Shown piece by piece: positions 33,918 to 54,868 of a stretch of 64,000 nucleotides of DNA (its first letter is position 1; each line of letters starts with the position of its first letter). Position numbers and translations under genes: made by a program. The notes under the pieces are model-generated. The model saw only the letters and a program-made list of their open reading frames with translations. It was not told the origin of the DNA and did no database searches. Where the stretch lies: NCBI GenBank assembly GCA_949130485.1, contig OX422204.1, positions 620,001-684,000 of the forward strand, given 5' to 3'. Source of the DNA: Agelas oroides (taxonomy: Eukaryota > Porifera > Demospongiae > Agelasida > Agelasidae).

Positions 33918-35934
33918 TTATATGGCAACAAAGTCTCGCAGCAAAGTCAGTCGCTTCACCTCCGCCACATTCATCTGTTGCCGAAGATCCTAAAGAATAG
34001 CATTAATAATATGTACACAAGTGAGCTTAATTATTCATTGCTACCATCCCCCCACCCCATCACTCCTCACCCACACCCACACCCGTCACCCTCACTCCCC
34101 ACCCTCATCCTCACCCATCACCCTCACCCATCACCCTCACCCCCACCCACCACCCTCACCCACCACCCTCACCCCCACCCACCACCCTCACTCCTCACCC
34201 CCCACCCTCACTCCTCACCCCCCACCCTCACTCCTCACCCCAATGTCTGTTGTTTCTGCTCTCTCCACTTTCCAGGATAAGTTCTCAATCTCCACCTCTA
34301 GCTGTGCCTGCTGGTACTCAAACTGTGATGATGTGTGTGGAGGGGGGAGGGGGCATCAAATCTATCAAATGTTGACACGCAGTGGATGCACGGCCTACCA
34401 GTGGCTTTCTATCTCCCTCCATGAAGTAAGCATATGGGTAGGTATACTTCAGTGTATAGCGGCACTATATAGTATGTGTGCGCAGGTGAGAAATAAACAT
34501 TTGTACAGTAAAGTGTTCATGTACTTGAAAGGAGTGGGTGCGAAGAACCAGAGCACTTCAGTGTACACAAGTAGTGGAGTCCCCTCCCCCCAGTGTGAGG
34601 CTCCCCCCTCAACCTTTCAGTGTACACAAGTAGTGGAGTCCCCTCAACCTTTCAGTGTACACAAGTAGTGGAGTCCCCTCCCCCCCAGTGTGATGCTCCC
34701 CCCTCAACCTTTCAGTGTACACAAGTAATGGAGTCCCCTCCCCCCCAGTGTGAGGCTCCCCCCTCAACCTTTCTGAGGAGGGCAACAGCATCATGGAGGT
34801 ACTGCCAGTCGATCCACGTCCCAGATCCTGCAGAGACCTTCTCCTTGATTCTGTCATAAATCTTCTTTTTTGTACTCTCCTCCAGACAAAGGCTCTGGCC
34901 ATGGTTAGCCCACTGGGGAGAAGGGAGGAGGATGGGAGGGGGGTGGGTTAATGCAGTGGAAGAAGTCAAAGGTCCCACTGTAACACTGTTCCATACATCA
35001 GCAAAGTCTCACAACGTTCGTTCATCCCTCCCTCCCTCCCTACCCTCTGGTAGTAGAAGAGGTACTTTTCCAGAGCCTTCCGTGCCACATTCACTTCTTG
35101 ACCCTCACCCTTCTCCTCATACATACTGCAGTTGTAGTACCCGGTGTGTGACTTCCAAGCTGACAAGGAGGAGGGAGGAAAAGAGAGAGAAGGTAGAGTG
35201 AAATAGAAAGAAATTTGTGCATATGGCAGCTGTCCCAAGTGAGAGCAAAGTACAGGCCAGGCTATGTGCTCACAGATAGTCAAGTGTCTTGTACTGGCTT
35301 GATGGTTTGAAGCAATGCCTGCATGTTGGTACTGCTTCACACTTGCCCAGCTTTCTGTCTGATACAGTACGAGACAGAAAGCTGGGCAAGGGCCAGGGAG
35401 CCAACCACACTCTTAGAAGCCCCTCAGGTCGAAAAGGTGGTGTTGTTCTAATCTGCAGGTGCTGGGAAGCCCAAGCTTGCCCTGAGGCAATTCATCTCAG
35501 GGCAAGTTCAGACAGGCTTTCCTTATCAGTGAGGGGGAAGTCCCTAATATCACCACACTATAATTGACTTAGGCTGACTCGACTTACGCTTGAGACACAT
35601 CCAGCAAAAATCTGAGAAGGAAAGAGAGAGAGAGCTGAATCAAAGAAAGTGGATGTACTAAGGGCTGCTACCCTCGTTCCCAGGCTCTGCCCACATGCAG
35701 ATAAAATATCACAAGTGACAGAAAACCGGGGGATGAGGGTTAGACATTTCCAGCTTACCATAATGACACTGTGAGCAGCACTGGAGGATGGAGAGAGAGA
35801 AAGTGAGTTGGTGATAAAGTTCCTCAGAATAGTCTCACTTACCATGTGATTGCAGCCTCCATTCTTCTCAATAGCAGTGTGGCACTTTGGACACTGCGCA
35901 CAATCAACAAATTAATCAATCAAATGATCAATCG

Positions 35935-36006
<72 letters not shown>

Positions 36007-39000
36007 CGACTCACATCCTTTGTGTTGGCAATGATGTAATTAGCAGTCTCACTGTCGTCTTGACATTTGTTCAGCCACATTCTGATGGTATCACAGTCTA
36101 AGTGAGGGAGGAGGGAGGAGAGGGAGGAGGGAGGAGAGGGAGGAGAGGGCAGAGGGCAGAGGGCAGAGGGAGGAGGGAGGAGGGAGGAGGGAGGAGGGAG
36201 GAGGGAGGAGGGAGGAGGGAGGAGGGAGGAGGGAGGAGAGGGAGGAGAGGGCAGAGGGAGGAGAGGGAGGAGAGGGAGGAGAGGGCAGAGGGAGGAGGGA
36301 GGAGAGGGAGGAGAGGGCAGAGGGAGGAGGGAGGAGGATAGGGTGCGGTATATAGGTGTGGGAGGATGGAGTGTGGGACTTACCAGTTGGACAATGGTAC
36401 ACATCCCCACACTTGAAGCTGTAGGAGACAATGCGGAAACTAGGTGAACAACCCTCCTCCTCCCTCTCCTCCCTCCCTCCCCTCCCTCCTCCTCCTCCCC
36501 CTCCTCCCTTCCTCACCAGCAACTATTATCACATTTGGAGCACACAACTTGTTTTGCAAGTGGCTCCTTTGCATGAAACACAATACAACAGTCTGCTCCA
36601 GGACACCAGCGTAGCAGAGGATGGGACTGAGAGGAGGAGGAAAGGGTGGCAGCAGTTTTACTGCATGCAGGGTATCATAGTGTACTGTAGCATGCCAGGG
36701 AGGGGTGAGGGGTCACTGCATGTATCACAGTGTACTGTAGCATGCCAGGGAGGGGTCACTGCATGTATCACAGTGTACTGTAGCATGCCAGGGAGGGGTC
36801 ACTGCACGTATCACAGTGTACTGTAGCATGCCAGGGAGGGGTCACTGCACGTATCACAGTGTACTGTAGCATGCCAGGGAGGGGTCACTGCACGTATCAC
36901 AGTGTACTGTAGCATGCCAGGGAGGGGTCACTGCACGTATCACAGTGTACTGTAGCATGCCAGGGAGGGGTCACTGCACGTATCACAGTGTACTGTAGCA
37001 TGCCAGGGAGGGGTCACTGCACGTATCACAGTGTACTGTAGCATGCCAGGGAGGGGTCACTGCACGTATCACAGTGTACTGTAGCATGCCAGGGAGGGGT
37101 CACTGCACGTATCACAGTGTACTGTAGCATGCCAGGGAGGGGTCACTGCACGTATCACAGTGTACTGTAGCATGCCAGGGAGGGGTCACTGCACGTATCA
37201 CAGTGTACTGTAGCATGCCAGGGAGGGGTCACTGCACGTATCACAGTGTACTGTAGCATGCCAGGGAGGGGTCACTGCACGTATCACAGTGTACTGTAGC
37301 ATGCCAGGGAGGGGTCACTGCACGTATCACAGTGTACTGTAGCATGCCAGGGAGGGGTCACTGCACGTATCACAGTGTACTGTAGCATGCCAGGGAGGGG
37401 TCACTGCACGTATCACAGTGTACTGTAGCATGCCAGGGAGGGGTCACTGCACGTATCACAGTGTACTGTAGCATGCCAGGGAGGGGTCACTGCACGTATC
37501 ACAGTGTACTGTAGCATGCCAGGGAGGGGTCACTGCACGTATCACAGTGTACTGTAGCATGCCAGGGAGGGGTCACTGCACGTATCACAGTGTACTGTAG
37601 AATACTAAGCTATACCAACCTGGACAAACTCGGTGAGGGCAAAGCGAAGGTATTTTGCATAGAGCTCAGCCGAAGACTGGAGAAGTGACTGAACCTCCTC
37701 CAGACTGACTCGAACTGAACACTCCATACACTCAATTTCTGTGATGCAGGGAGGTGGAAGGGAGGAAGGGCGGGCAAGGAAGGATGGAGGAGGGAAGAAG
37801 GAAAGAAAGGAGTGAGGGAGGGGAGGATGGGAGTGAGTCTGTGGGTGACACTGCACTCACCAGCGGCCTTCCCACGGTGTATCTTGGAAGTGAGGTACTC
37901 GGCCCAGCACAGCGAACAGAACATGTGGCCGCACACCAAACCAAACAGCTTGCACTGGGAGCTTGGCGTCAGACAGACTGGGCAACTGTCACGCTGTGGG
38001 AGGGGGGGGTATGGGAGGAGGGAGGGAGTGTGTGTGGTAGGAAGGTGACCTATGGACACAAGAGGGCCATTATTTCATGTCTCTTGTGTGGAGATCGTGT
38101 GTGAAAGTATAGTTCTTCTTACAAGCTTCAATGCATTTTCCATCTGGTTTGGTCTCAGCTGGGCATCCTCAAGAAGCTGCTGCCTGTCCTGGTCATACCT
38201 GCATGAGACAATCTAGTGCCTTGATGAGTAATGCTATTGGTTTTCATGTGTATACTCATGTGCAGTATGGTAGGGGTTATTGTATCAGTGTAGTCTTGCT
38301 GGCTAGATTCATGTTTGGGCAGGGGGGGGGAGGGGGGGGGAGGGGACGAGAGACCATGAAGAAACAGGAGTTGCTCTCACCTTCTGGTCAACTCCCTGGC
38401 ATCCCAATGAAGAGTGTGCAACATCGCCCGCGATGATGGAATATCAACCTACAGGGCGAGGGGATATAGTCACCGTTCCATATGGTGCTCGTCCAGGAAA
38501 GAAGGGAAGGAGGGAGAGAGGGGAGAGAGGAAAGGAAGGAGGAGGAGAAGGAAGGGACAGATGGACGGCCAGAGGTAGGGAATTGGAGAAAGGAAGAGAA
38601 GGAGAAAGAGGAGGAGAGAAGAAACGAGAGGATAAAGGAGGAGGGGGAAGGGAAGAAAGAAGGGAGTTGGGGGTACAACATACCCTCTTCCCCCTCCCTC
38701 ACTCCCCCCTCCCCTTTCCCCAAATCTTCTCTCCTCAATCGGACACTTGCACAACCTTCAGCTGCTCCCCGACATCCCTGGCCCGTGAATTCAGAAAGTT
38801 CCAAGTCTCCTCTGTCGAGAGGCAGGAGAACTCAAAGTATTCTGGGTCTCGCTGGAAGGACACATCTCTTGCCTCTCCCTCCTCCTCCATGCTAATAATG
38901 TCAGCATCTTCCCCATATAAATCATAGTCGTCATCTTCCTCTTCCTCCTCCTCCTCCTCCGTAGGCCAGTCTTCGCTCGCCTGGGAGTCCTGCGTTGTGT

Positions 39001-39022
39001 ACTGTGAATCTTGTACAGACAT
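33918..39022 (-). CDS. ARIH2: E3 ubiquitin ligase Ariadne-2 (RBR type)
   Basis: Sixteen minus-strand exons: 39022-38747, 38448-38381, 38198-38123, 37993-37861, 37738-37620, 36626-36517, 36418-36384, 36097-36015, 35893-35843, 35780-35759, 35611-35588, 35159-35044, 34912-34769, 34464-34399, 34322-34239, 33989-33918; 492 residues against 493 in human. N-terminal acidic region; RING1 ([20 protein letters not shown]); IBR ([25 protein letters not shown]); RING2/Rcat ([24 protein letters not shown]), with the catalytic cysteine in GGCNHM kept; Ariadne domain ([46 protein letters not shown]). It transfers ubiquitin through a Cys thioester, and in mammals works with neddylated CUL5. Two exons are tiny (22 and 24 nt). 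Head to head with TUBGCP2. Confidence 0.97.
34060..34240. repeat. CACCCTCACCC-rich minisatellite
   Basis: Short units of CACCCTCACCC fill the ARIH2 intron downstream (in gene sense) of the donor at 34238. Confidence 0.85.
34560..34768. repeat. ~50-70 bp repeat units in ARIH2 intron
   Basis: Units of AGTGTACACAAGTAGTGGAG plus CCCCTCCCCCCAGTGTGAGG are repeated about four times, reaching the donor of the ARIH2 exon at 34769. Confidence 0.8.
35342..35390. repeat. Perfect 19-bp inverted repeat
   Basis: Arms 35342-35360 (CTTGCCCAGCTTTCTGTCT) and 35372-35390 around an 11-nt loop. A second smaller inverted repeat (CTTGCCCTGAG / CTCAGGGCAAG) follows at about 35477-35505. Both lie in an ARIH2 intron and may be arms of one degraded element. 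Confidence 0.8.
35669..35690 (+). repeat. CTCGTTCCCAG-family core
   Basis: TACCCTCGTTCCCAGGCTCT in an ARIH2 intron, same core as the copies near 27250 and 62938. Confidence 0.45.
35920..36006. repeat. (TCAA)n microsatellite
   Basis: About 20 TCAA units between two ARIH2 exons. Confidence 0.95.
36102..36340. repeat. (GGAGGA)n repeat, sense-strand pyrimidine tract of ARIH2
   Basis: On the ARIH2 sense strand this is a CCTCCT array that runs directly into the acceptor of the exon starting at 36097, an expanded polypyrimidine tract. Confidence 0.92.
36655..37600. repeat. 43-bp minisatellite, about 21 copies, near-identical
   Basis: The unit begins GCATGCCAGGGAGGGGTCAC and ends CACAGTGTACTGTA. 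Apart from the first few units the copies look identical over some 800 bp. It fills the ARIH2 intron between the exons at 37620-37738 and 36517-36626. Confidence 0.95.
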
Positions 39023-39349
39023 GATTCACTCTATTGACGGCCACACTCGCCACTCACTCTCGATCTCATCAATGGTTTACGATTATGTAATATAATACGG
39101 TTAGTAATTATCTATTTTTAGTAACAATACCAAAAATAGATGCTAGCACGTAAGTAATGAGTTTGCAAATGGCGGGAAATTTGGGGCTGCCAGTGTCCAA
39201 GTGACTTGAAAAGCTTCCACACAACTTGACTTGCAAGGTACAGCAACAGTATAGCCACCATCAATTAACTTTGACTGGCATTACAAAAGTCTTATGTGAA
39301 CCCACCCCCCTCCCTCACACACACAGCGTACTGTCCACACCGATCCACC
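39023..39349. promoter_or_regulatory. Divergent promoter ARIH2 / TUBGCP2 with E2F-like site
   Basis: 327 bp between start codons. GGCGGGAAA at 39171-39179 matches the E2F consensus, which would fit cell-cycle control of the centrosomal TUBGCP2. The rest is AT-rich. Function is inference. Confidence 0.5.
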
Positions 39350-41606
39350 ATGAGCCACGAATTTGAAATCCACCATCTTGTTTCACAACTTGTCTTCCTC
39401 CTCAATGTCAGAGATACCAGTGACGTTGATGCATACGTTGAAGTACTACTCAAGAATCGTAAACCGTACGTCACAACTCAAGTCAGCGCACACAATGCCA
39501 AGAGAAAGATTGCCGAGTTTTCCCCAAAGGGAGAAGAATTTCTCAGAAAGTACGATGACCTTAAACTAAGGCAGACTCGAGACCTGGATCCCCTTGTCTA
39601 TCTGCTTTCCAAGATCTCAGATGACGAGAGACTGTGTGCTTTTCTGAGGGAGAGCAGACCGCCAGCCACCAAGCCCCCACCGGAAGTGGTTACAGAGACG
39701 GAAGTCTTGGATGTAGTGGATGGACAGGAGGTTAAATTGCCACCAAAAGGTGCCGTTTTGACAAAAGAGGAACTGGGCGAACTCATGGGAAAGCTCGAGT
39801 CTGTGACGACCACTCTACAGGAGAAGGAGAAGGAGAAACATAAAAAGAAAGATGTTGGACAATTCCCCAAGTTACCAGCTTGGCTCACAGAAAGGCCCTA
39901 CCTCACTGCAGATTTCGTTCCCTCTCCTTCACTTTCCACGTCTGTCTCACTTGGCTCCCTGCCACTACAGATGCAGCAACAAGCAGTAATTGAAGACCTT
40001 CTCTATCTGATGATGGGCATTGACGGGCGGTATATTCGATCTGAATCACTCCCAGAGAGCCATAGTGTCAGGCAGTTTGCAGTGGACAGAACATTGGACG
40101 TTTCACTCCAAGCCCTAGTGAATCGGATTCTTCCAATCTGTAGCCAGTACTCGGTTGTGAGTCGGTTTATAGAGGACAAATCAAAGTTTGTCCATGGGAT
40201 GGTGAACCAGGCTCTATGTGCTGCAATGGGTGGGCTTGTGAAGGAGTATCTGGTGATTGTAGCGCAGCTTGAGCACCAGTTTAGACTCGACCAACTCACC
40301 CTGCAGAAGGTATGGTACTACGTGCAGCCATGCATGCGTACACTTGAGACCCTCTCACGTGTTGCTGTCGCCATCAACCGGGGCACCTGCCGGGGTGGTA
40401 AAACCCTCACACACCTTCACAGTGTCACTTGTGGCTATATCGGTGACGAGAGAGCGCAAGAATTGAGCCTCCATTTGACACAAGCGGCGTGCAAACCATA
40501 CTTTGAAATCCTTGAGAAGTGGATCTACACCGGGGTAGTCTCTGATCCGTACCGTGAGTTCATGATTGAGGAGCATGAGGTGATCAGAAAAGACCGGCTT
40601 CATGAAGAGTACAACGATGCCTACTGGGAACGGAGGTACACAGTTCTTCAAGAAAATATCCCAAGCTTTCTGGAGCAAGTGGCAGAGAAGGTGCTTCGCA
40701 CAGGAAAATATCTCAACGTGATACGAGAGTGTGGCAAGGAGGTGGAATATTCTGAAGCAAGAGAAGCTTGCTATACTATCCAGGAGCAGCAATACGTCGA
40801 GCTGATTGAAAAAGCGTATTCTTTTGCCAGCAAGAAGCTCTTGGAGATGATGATAGCGGAGCAGGACCTCATGGGCTACCTGCACTCTATCAAACACTAC
40901 TTCCTCCTCGACCAGGGAGATCTGTTGGTCCACTTCATGGACATGGCTCAGGAGGAGCTCTACAAGCCCATGAGCGACATCTTACCCACCAGGCTGGAGT
41001 CCCTTCTTGAGCTTGCCCTACGCACCAGTCTAGCCGACTGCGACCCCTACAAAGACAATGTGCGGCCAATTCTCGTACCGTATGACCTCATCACACAGCT
41101 GTTGTACATCATGGCCATACAGCCAGAGGGGGTGGGGCCTGGTGCCATTCCACCCCCTCCCATCATGCGCCCAGACCCCACGGAGGTTAATCTGTCTGGC
41201 CTCGAAGCCTTCAGCCTTGATTACACTGTCAAGTGGCCCCTGTCGCTAGTCATCAGTAGAAAGTGTCTCTTTAAGTACCAGATGCTCTTCCGACACCTGT
41301 TTTACTGCAAGCATGTGGAGCGACAGCTCTGTGCCACCTGGAGTACTCACAAGGTTGCCAAGAGACACTCCCTCCACTCACACTCGTGGTAAGGCTGTCT
41401 CCTCATAGGTAGTTAGTGTTACTCTCTTCATCATCTTGTGCCCACCAAGACCACCCTTCCCCACACACACAAACTTTTACGTTTTGTAGGCACCTGAAAA
41501 TGTTCACAATAGTCCTTTAATCCACATCCATTTTGGGCTGCAATAACTTTGAAGTACTATTTGTAGTAACCCAATCACATATTAACCCCCCCCCCCCCCC
41601 CCCCCT

Positions 41607-41640
<34 letters not shown>

Positions 41641-42190
41641 CAGGTATGCACCGGCTTTTGCCCTCCTGCAGCGTATGCTCAACTTTGTCCAGAACCTTCA
41701 GTACTACATGATGTTTGAGGTCCTTGAGCCAAACTGGAGTATTCTGGAGCAAAACCTGCGTTCTGTCACAACCATAGATGATGTCCTGACAGTACACAAC
41801 GACTTTCTCGATAAATGTCTGAGGGACTGTATGCTGAGCAGTCGTGAGCTTCTGAAGATTATCAGCCGACTAATGGTCGTGTGTAACACCTTCACCATCC
41901 ACATGCAGAAGGCCGCCCAGGATCTTGAGGTGGCATCACTTCGGGAAGAGAACAAACTCCACCAACACCCTGCTAAGCCACAGAAACGAGTCACAAGACT
42001 ACTGTCTGCCGACTTGGAGCAGATTGTGTCAAGTGACAGTTTCGAACACACCCTAGCAAACTTTGATAAGAACTTTACTCACGATCTGACAGAGCTGCTG
42101 GATAAACTATACTCCCTGAATACAGACACTGTGGGTAGCATGGTCGCTAGGCTAGACTTTAACGGATACTATCGTGAGAGGGTTAGTTAG
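39350..42190 (+). CDS. TUBGCP2: Gamma-tubulin complex component 2 (GCP2)
   Basis: Two exons, 39350-41388 and 41644-42190, 861 residues (human about 902). It is highly similar to GCP2: KNRKPYVTTQVSAHNAKRKI near the N-terminus, RDLDPLVYLLSKISDDE, then the GRIP1 region starting VIEDLLYLMMGIDGRYI with LVNRILPICSQYS, APYFEVLEKWIY-like KPYFEILEKWIYTG, GKYLNVIRECG, and GRIP2 with DYTVKWPLSLVISRKCL, YQMLFRHLFYCKHVERQL and QRMLNFVQNLQYYMMFEVLE, ending ARLDFNGYY. GCP2 pairs with GCP3 in the gamma-tubulin small complex that nucleates microtubules. The intron content is strikingly low (one intron) compared with neighbouring genes with up to 17 exons. Confidence 0.98.
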
Positions 42191-42368
42191 AAGTTTACAT
42201 ACTCTCTATATACTACGTACCCTGGAAACATCTGTATGACTGTGTGTACACTTGTCATTATGTGATGTGAGCCATGCACTGCAGCTGGTCACTGTGTTCT
42301 CATACAGTCAAGGATCTACTGCAAACTAGACCAGGCCATGTGCCCACTACTGGTAGCTGGTTGTGCAA

Positions 42369-42471
42369 GATTTGAACTTTGAAATTGACCAATCAGATTC
42401 ACAGAAGGGTGATTTCAATTGGTTGATGTCTAGCCTTCTGATTGGTTAATTTAAAAGCTCAAACCACCCTG
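42369..42471. mobile_element. Possible degraded inverted-repeat element
   Basis: TTTGAAATTGACCAATCAG and, about 60 bp on, CTGATTGGTTAATTTAAAAG form imperfect arms sharing a CCAATCAG core, in the convergent gap between TUBGCP2 and the CaaX gene. No target duplication identified. Confidence 0.35.
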
Positions 42472-42572
42472 AACTTGAGGGTACATTTACCATCAGTTTG
42501 TAAAAATTTTAAAAGCAATAACATGACCTGTACACATGCACCACAAGTTGAACACACAGACACAATCACAGG

Positions 42573-44431
42573 CTATAATATGGTACAACACGAACTCCCA
42601 TCACTGTTGTTCTCTGAATCAGAGCTCGAGATGAGGGGTGTTGTCTCGGTAACAGGGGGACGCCCCCTTGATCTAGCTCTCTGATGAGGACGACTGTCAT
42701 TCTGAGCTGCAGAAAAACAAAATGGACATTTTCACATTTCATAGACAAAACTTAGACATATAGTTCCACACGTGATAGTTAAGACAAAACAGTATTATTG
42801 ATAGCCACTCTCTTTTGTTTCATCTTGTAACAAAGCTAAAAAAAAAATTGGGACCTAACAAAGCTGTGGTCGAGGTTGGGAATGAGACCATCTAGAAATA
42901 ACATGAGAGCTGATGGTCTCTGCATGAACGACTTCCAGTGGGCAATTGCACAGTCGAGAGTGCAGCTGATCTTTCACCTTGATAGAAGCATCTCCTTGTA
43001 TCTCCCACTTGTAGGGGAGCAATGGAACACTATTTAGCATGCAACTGCATTGCACGCAGACAGGCCTGTTGCCCTCAGGAAGTGACTACTTAGTATATAA
43101 GCCACGCCCCATGAAAACCCAACCTGATCACCTGTGTTACTGAGGGACGGTGGGAGAGGTTGTTTCTCTGGCATGGGCTCCACAGGGTCAGCCAAGAGGA
43201 GCTTTGGCTGCTCCACCACAAACTCTCGTGGGGGATGTTCCTCCTCCTCCACCACCACCACTGTCACATCCTCCTCCCCCTCACTCTCCCTCTCTTCCTC
43301 CCAGGTCCCACCTCTCTCGTCCTCTACATGAGTAGTTCTGTCTATGACAAGAGGAGTTTGACCATCAAGTTGAGGAATCTGAGGGGACATAGTGTACCAG
43401 TATGAACTAGAGCTATAGCACTAGTCTCATTCCCAGACTGCATCCTTGTACTTTGGGTATGAGACTAGCAGAACATATAGTAGTGCTGTGCCAGAGGAGG
43501 TCCAACACAGTCACGTGCGCTACCATTAATGAACATTCCAAGGACTAAAAACAGTCAGCAACGAGAATTGGAAACGCCGTACGGCCAAGATGGGATTTCA
43601 CGATACTGAAAGCGTCTCAACAGTCGGAAGTAACTTTGCACGATTTTGTGACTTCCAAACGGCATTTATGTGGCTGTTGAGAGATAGATGAACGGCAGTG
43701 ATCGATCTCGACTTAATAGACAGCTTCAGCATGGTTGAAAATACCCCCCAACCCGAGTGAACCCAGCACGCTGGAAGATTCTGATGCCCAGAAATCGCTG
43801 TTGAAGCATAACGCAGTAGGTTAGCATTCAACTATTAACTTGACAATCAGGATCACGTGTTGATGTTTATGACATCACTCATGTCAGACCTCCTCTGGTG
43901 CTGTGCATACATACCACTACACTGAAGTCAGGCTCGTCCCTCATTTCAGAGCTGGTGTCAAGAACATCAGGAGTGTGAAAGCTACCTGTCTCCCCAGTCT
44001 CTGCTGGGGAAGCTGAACGTGCATCTGAATCTGGACGGGTGAGGGGCGGGTGGAAGAGAAGCAGTTGTTAGCAGTTGTCAACAAACTGTGCAAGTGATTC
44101 AACAAACACAGGAATCATGTGGATTTGGTATAACTAAACAGCTTCACAAGAAATAGTTATTCCATCTACCTTCACTTGAAAGAAATTTCTTCATATTCTC
44201 AGCTTCTGGTGGCACATACTCTGAATCTGACATAGCACTCATGTATCCTTCCATTGGGGCGCTACTGTCATCCTGGGAGGTGGTTGTTTGGTGGGTGGCA
44301 ACAACATCAAACCCCAGGGAGTTTGCAGGATTTGACTCCTCCACCACAGAAACTAGTCCATTGCTAATTGGAACAGTCTCTTTATCATTCGCACGAAGAA
44401 AGCTTTCACCTTCTTCATGCGGCAAGTCCAT
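42573..44431 (-). CDS. Acidic disordered protein with C-terminal CaaX box
   Basis: Four minus-strand exons: 44431-44170, 44030-43915, 43378-43132, 42706-42573; 252 residues, phases close. The protein is almost entirely low-complexity: acidic runs (EEERESEGEEDV, VVVVEEEEHP), Ser/Thr/Pro-rich linkers, and a short basic patch RARSRGRPP near the end. It finishes SSCCTIL-stop: CTIL fits a CaaX prenylation box with Leu last, which favours geranylgeranyl transfer, and the preceding Cys could be palmitoylated. It is therefore probably anchored on the cytoplasmic face of a membrane. No domain or orthologue recognised. It is head to head with the RECK-tailed gene and convergent with TUBGCP2. Confidence 0.68.
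43421..43468. mobile_element. Short CTCATTCCCAG inverted-repeat element
   Basis: CTAGTCTCAT (43421-43430) and its exact reverse complement (43459-43468) enclose TCCCAGAC, the same motif as the other CTCGTTCCCAG copies; only 48 bp long. It lies in an intron of the CaaX gene. Confidence 0.55.
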
Positions 44432-44719
44432 GGCTTCTCGTTATTCACTCCTGCAACGTACATTAGTTGTAAGTTTTGGGTGATAAATTTATGGAGACGT
44501 GAAAGTCGATAACTTTGCTACGTACCTGAAACTTCAGAGGGTCCTGCCTTCAATCGAAAGTGCTGCCTTTTGCCATTTTATCGCTCATCCCCACCCATAG
44601 GCCATGTAGCCCCACCTATATTTTCGGCCGCATGCAGGTACGCATGCGCGTCAACTACTGCGCGCGCCATCTAAATTAAACCTGGCAACGCGCATTCTTC
44701 CTGACGGGTGCATACAACC
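44432..44719. promoter_or_regulatory. Divergent promoter, CaaX gene / RECK-tailed gene
   Basis: 288 bp between start codons. A GC-rich cluster at about 44625-44700 holds CGCATGCGCG (NRF1-like), GCGCGCGCC and AACGCGCATT. No TATA box. It may also hold a non-coding first exon of the minus-strand gene. Confidence 0.5.
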
Positions 44720-53403
<8,684 letters not shown>

Positions 53404-53547
53404 AATCACCCTGAACTGAAACTGTATAAAATCACCGAACTGAACTGAAACGAATCATACAAGTTATATAAACCATACTAGTGAGTACTCTGCATTATTT
53501 CAACTGACCTGCTATTATATTGTATGTTAACAGTATAACAGTGTTTG

Positions 53548-54868
53548 TTAATCCTCTGCAAAGGGAAGGTCTTGAAAGTCATTACTGTACTGTGTTCTGT
53601 CTTGTTCGTGAGCAGTATGACTAAAATGTGTTGAGAATTTAGTATCCTGGCGATCTTGTGGAATATACAACATTGGATGGTTGCTAGACACAAGTGAGTA
53701 GTCGATGCAGACTTGAACTTTTCTGAACACCATACAGTGTAAGTGAGTGTCTTTAATGTACTGCCATCTGTGGAAACCCAGCTCCTCTATGCATTTCTTC
53801 CAAGATTTCATCATTTCAGTGTGTTTGTTTTGGTGTGAACTGTCTGGGGTGATCACCAGCAGTACGCCATGGAGCCGAAGGGCCTTGTGAGCATTGACAC
53901 AGCACTGGTGTCTCTGTTCAGTGGATGGCATGTAGGAGAGGAGAAGAGAGAAGACGACCACATCATACCACTCTGTAGGCAGCTGTCTTAGAACAGTTTG
54001 TTTGGTGTCAGCCGGCTTGTCTGCTCTGGGAGTAGACTCTGGCACATGACTATCCAAAAGTATTGCAGAGTCACTGAAGTGCTGTTTAGTACTGTTCACA
54101 CCAGGTGGTACCATCTCCACACTCAGGAAATCACACTCAAAAACAGACTAGGAGAACAAACATAAAATCAATAAATAATACACGTTAACCCTCGTCTCCA
54201 GGCCTTCCCCAGTTTCCATACTGCAAGCACTGAAAATCAGGGGCGTGGGTACAAGGTTAAGGCTAAATACCCACCACATAATGAAAACTGGGCTAACGCA
54301 CCTCCACAGCGGGTGCTATATCAATGGCAGTCACTTTAAACTGGGGATACTCTAAAAAGGGGTTATAACAGCTTCCAACATCCAGCATCTCCCAAGGTGT
54401 CTTCCTGAATCCTTCAACAACTACTTCTACTGCCATCAAAGAGGAAGGAAGCAGGTCAAGGGGTACCAGGGTAGGCATGTTGTGCTCCAAACGCTTCAGA
54501 TCTTTCTGCAGAAGTTTCTTGAGTGTACCACCCCCAAAATATTCCTCACAAGCATCCACACACCACTTCACCCTCCCCCCACCATGCTTTGCCCAGGGGC
54601 CTTTTGCAAGAGAGTGCATTGTAGTGGAGTACTGCTGTAGCGAGACTCTGTCCGCCAAATGTTCCCTCCACACAGTTGCTGCATCCTTACAACCTGAAAA
54701 CAAACTGTGCTTCAGTTTCTATTCATGTTGGTAAGTTTATCTTCCTGCATACCATAAACATGCACAGAATTATATTTACTACGTACACAATTTCACTTCT
54801 GCCCTCAACTTTGAATGGAATTGCTTCAATGCGGTGGAAAGCACCTCCTGTTCACAGTCCCTCGCCAT
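53548..54868 (-). CDS. SAMTOR: S-adenosylmethionine sensor SAMTOR / BMT2 family
   Basis: Three minus-strand exons: 54868-54787, 54693-54302, 54147-53548; 357 residues (human about 405). The N-terminal helical part has TVWREHLAD and GPWAKHGGGRVKWCVDACEEYF; the Rossmann SAM-binding motif is LDVGSCYNPF, followed by VTAIDIAPAVESVFECDFLS, WYDVVVFSLLLSYMPSTEQR, LLVITPDSSHQNKH and MKSWKKCIEELGFHRWQYIK, all diagnostic of BMT2/SAMTOR. In mammals it binds SAM and links methionine status to GATOR1/KICSTOR and mTORC1; the yeast relative methylates 25S rRNA. Which role applies here is unknown. The vertebrate N-terminal extension is missing. Head to head with glutaredoxin; convergent with the RECK-tailed gene (144 bp between stops). 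Confidence 0.95.
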
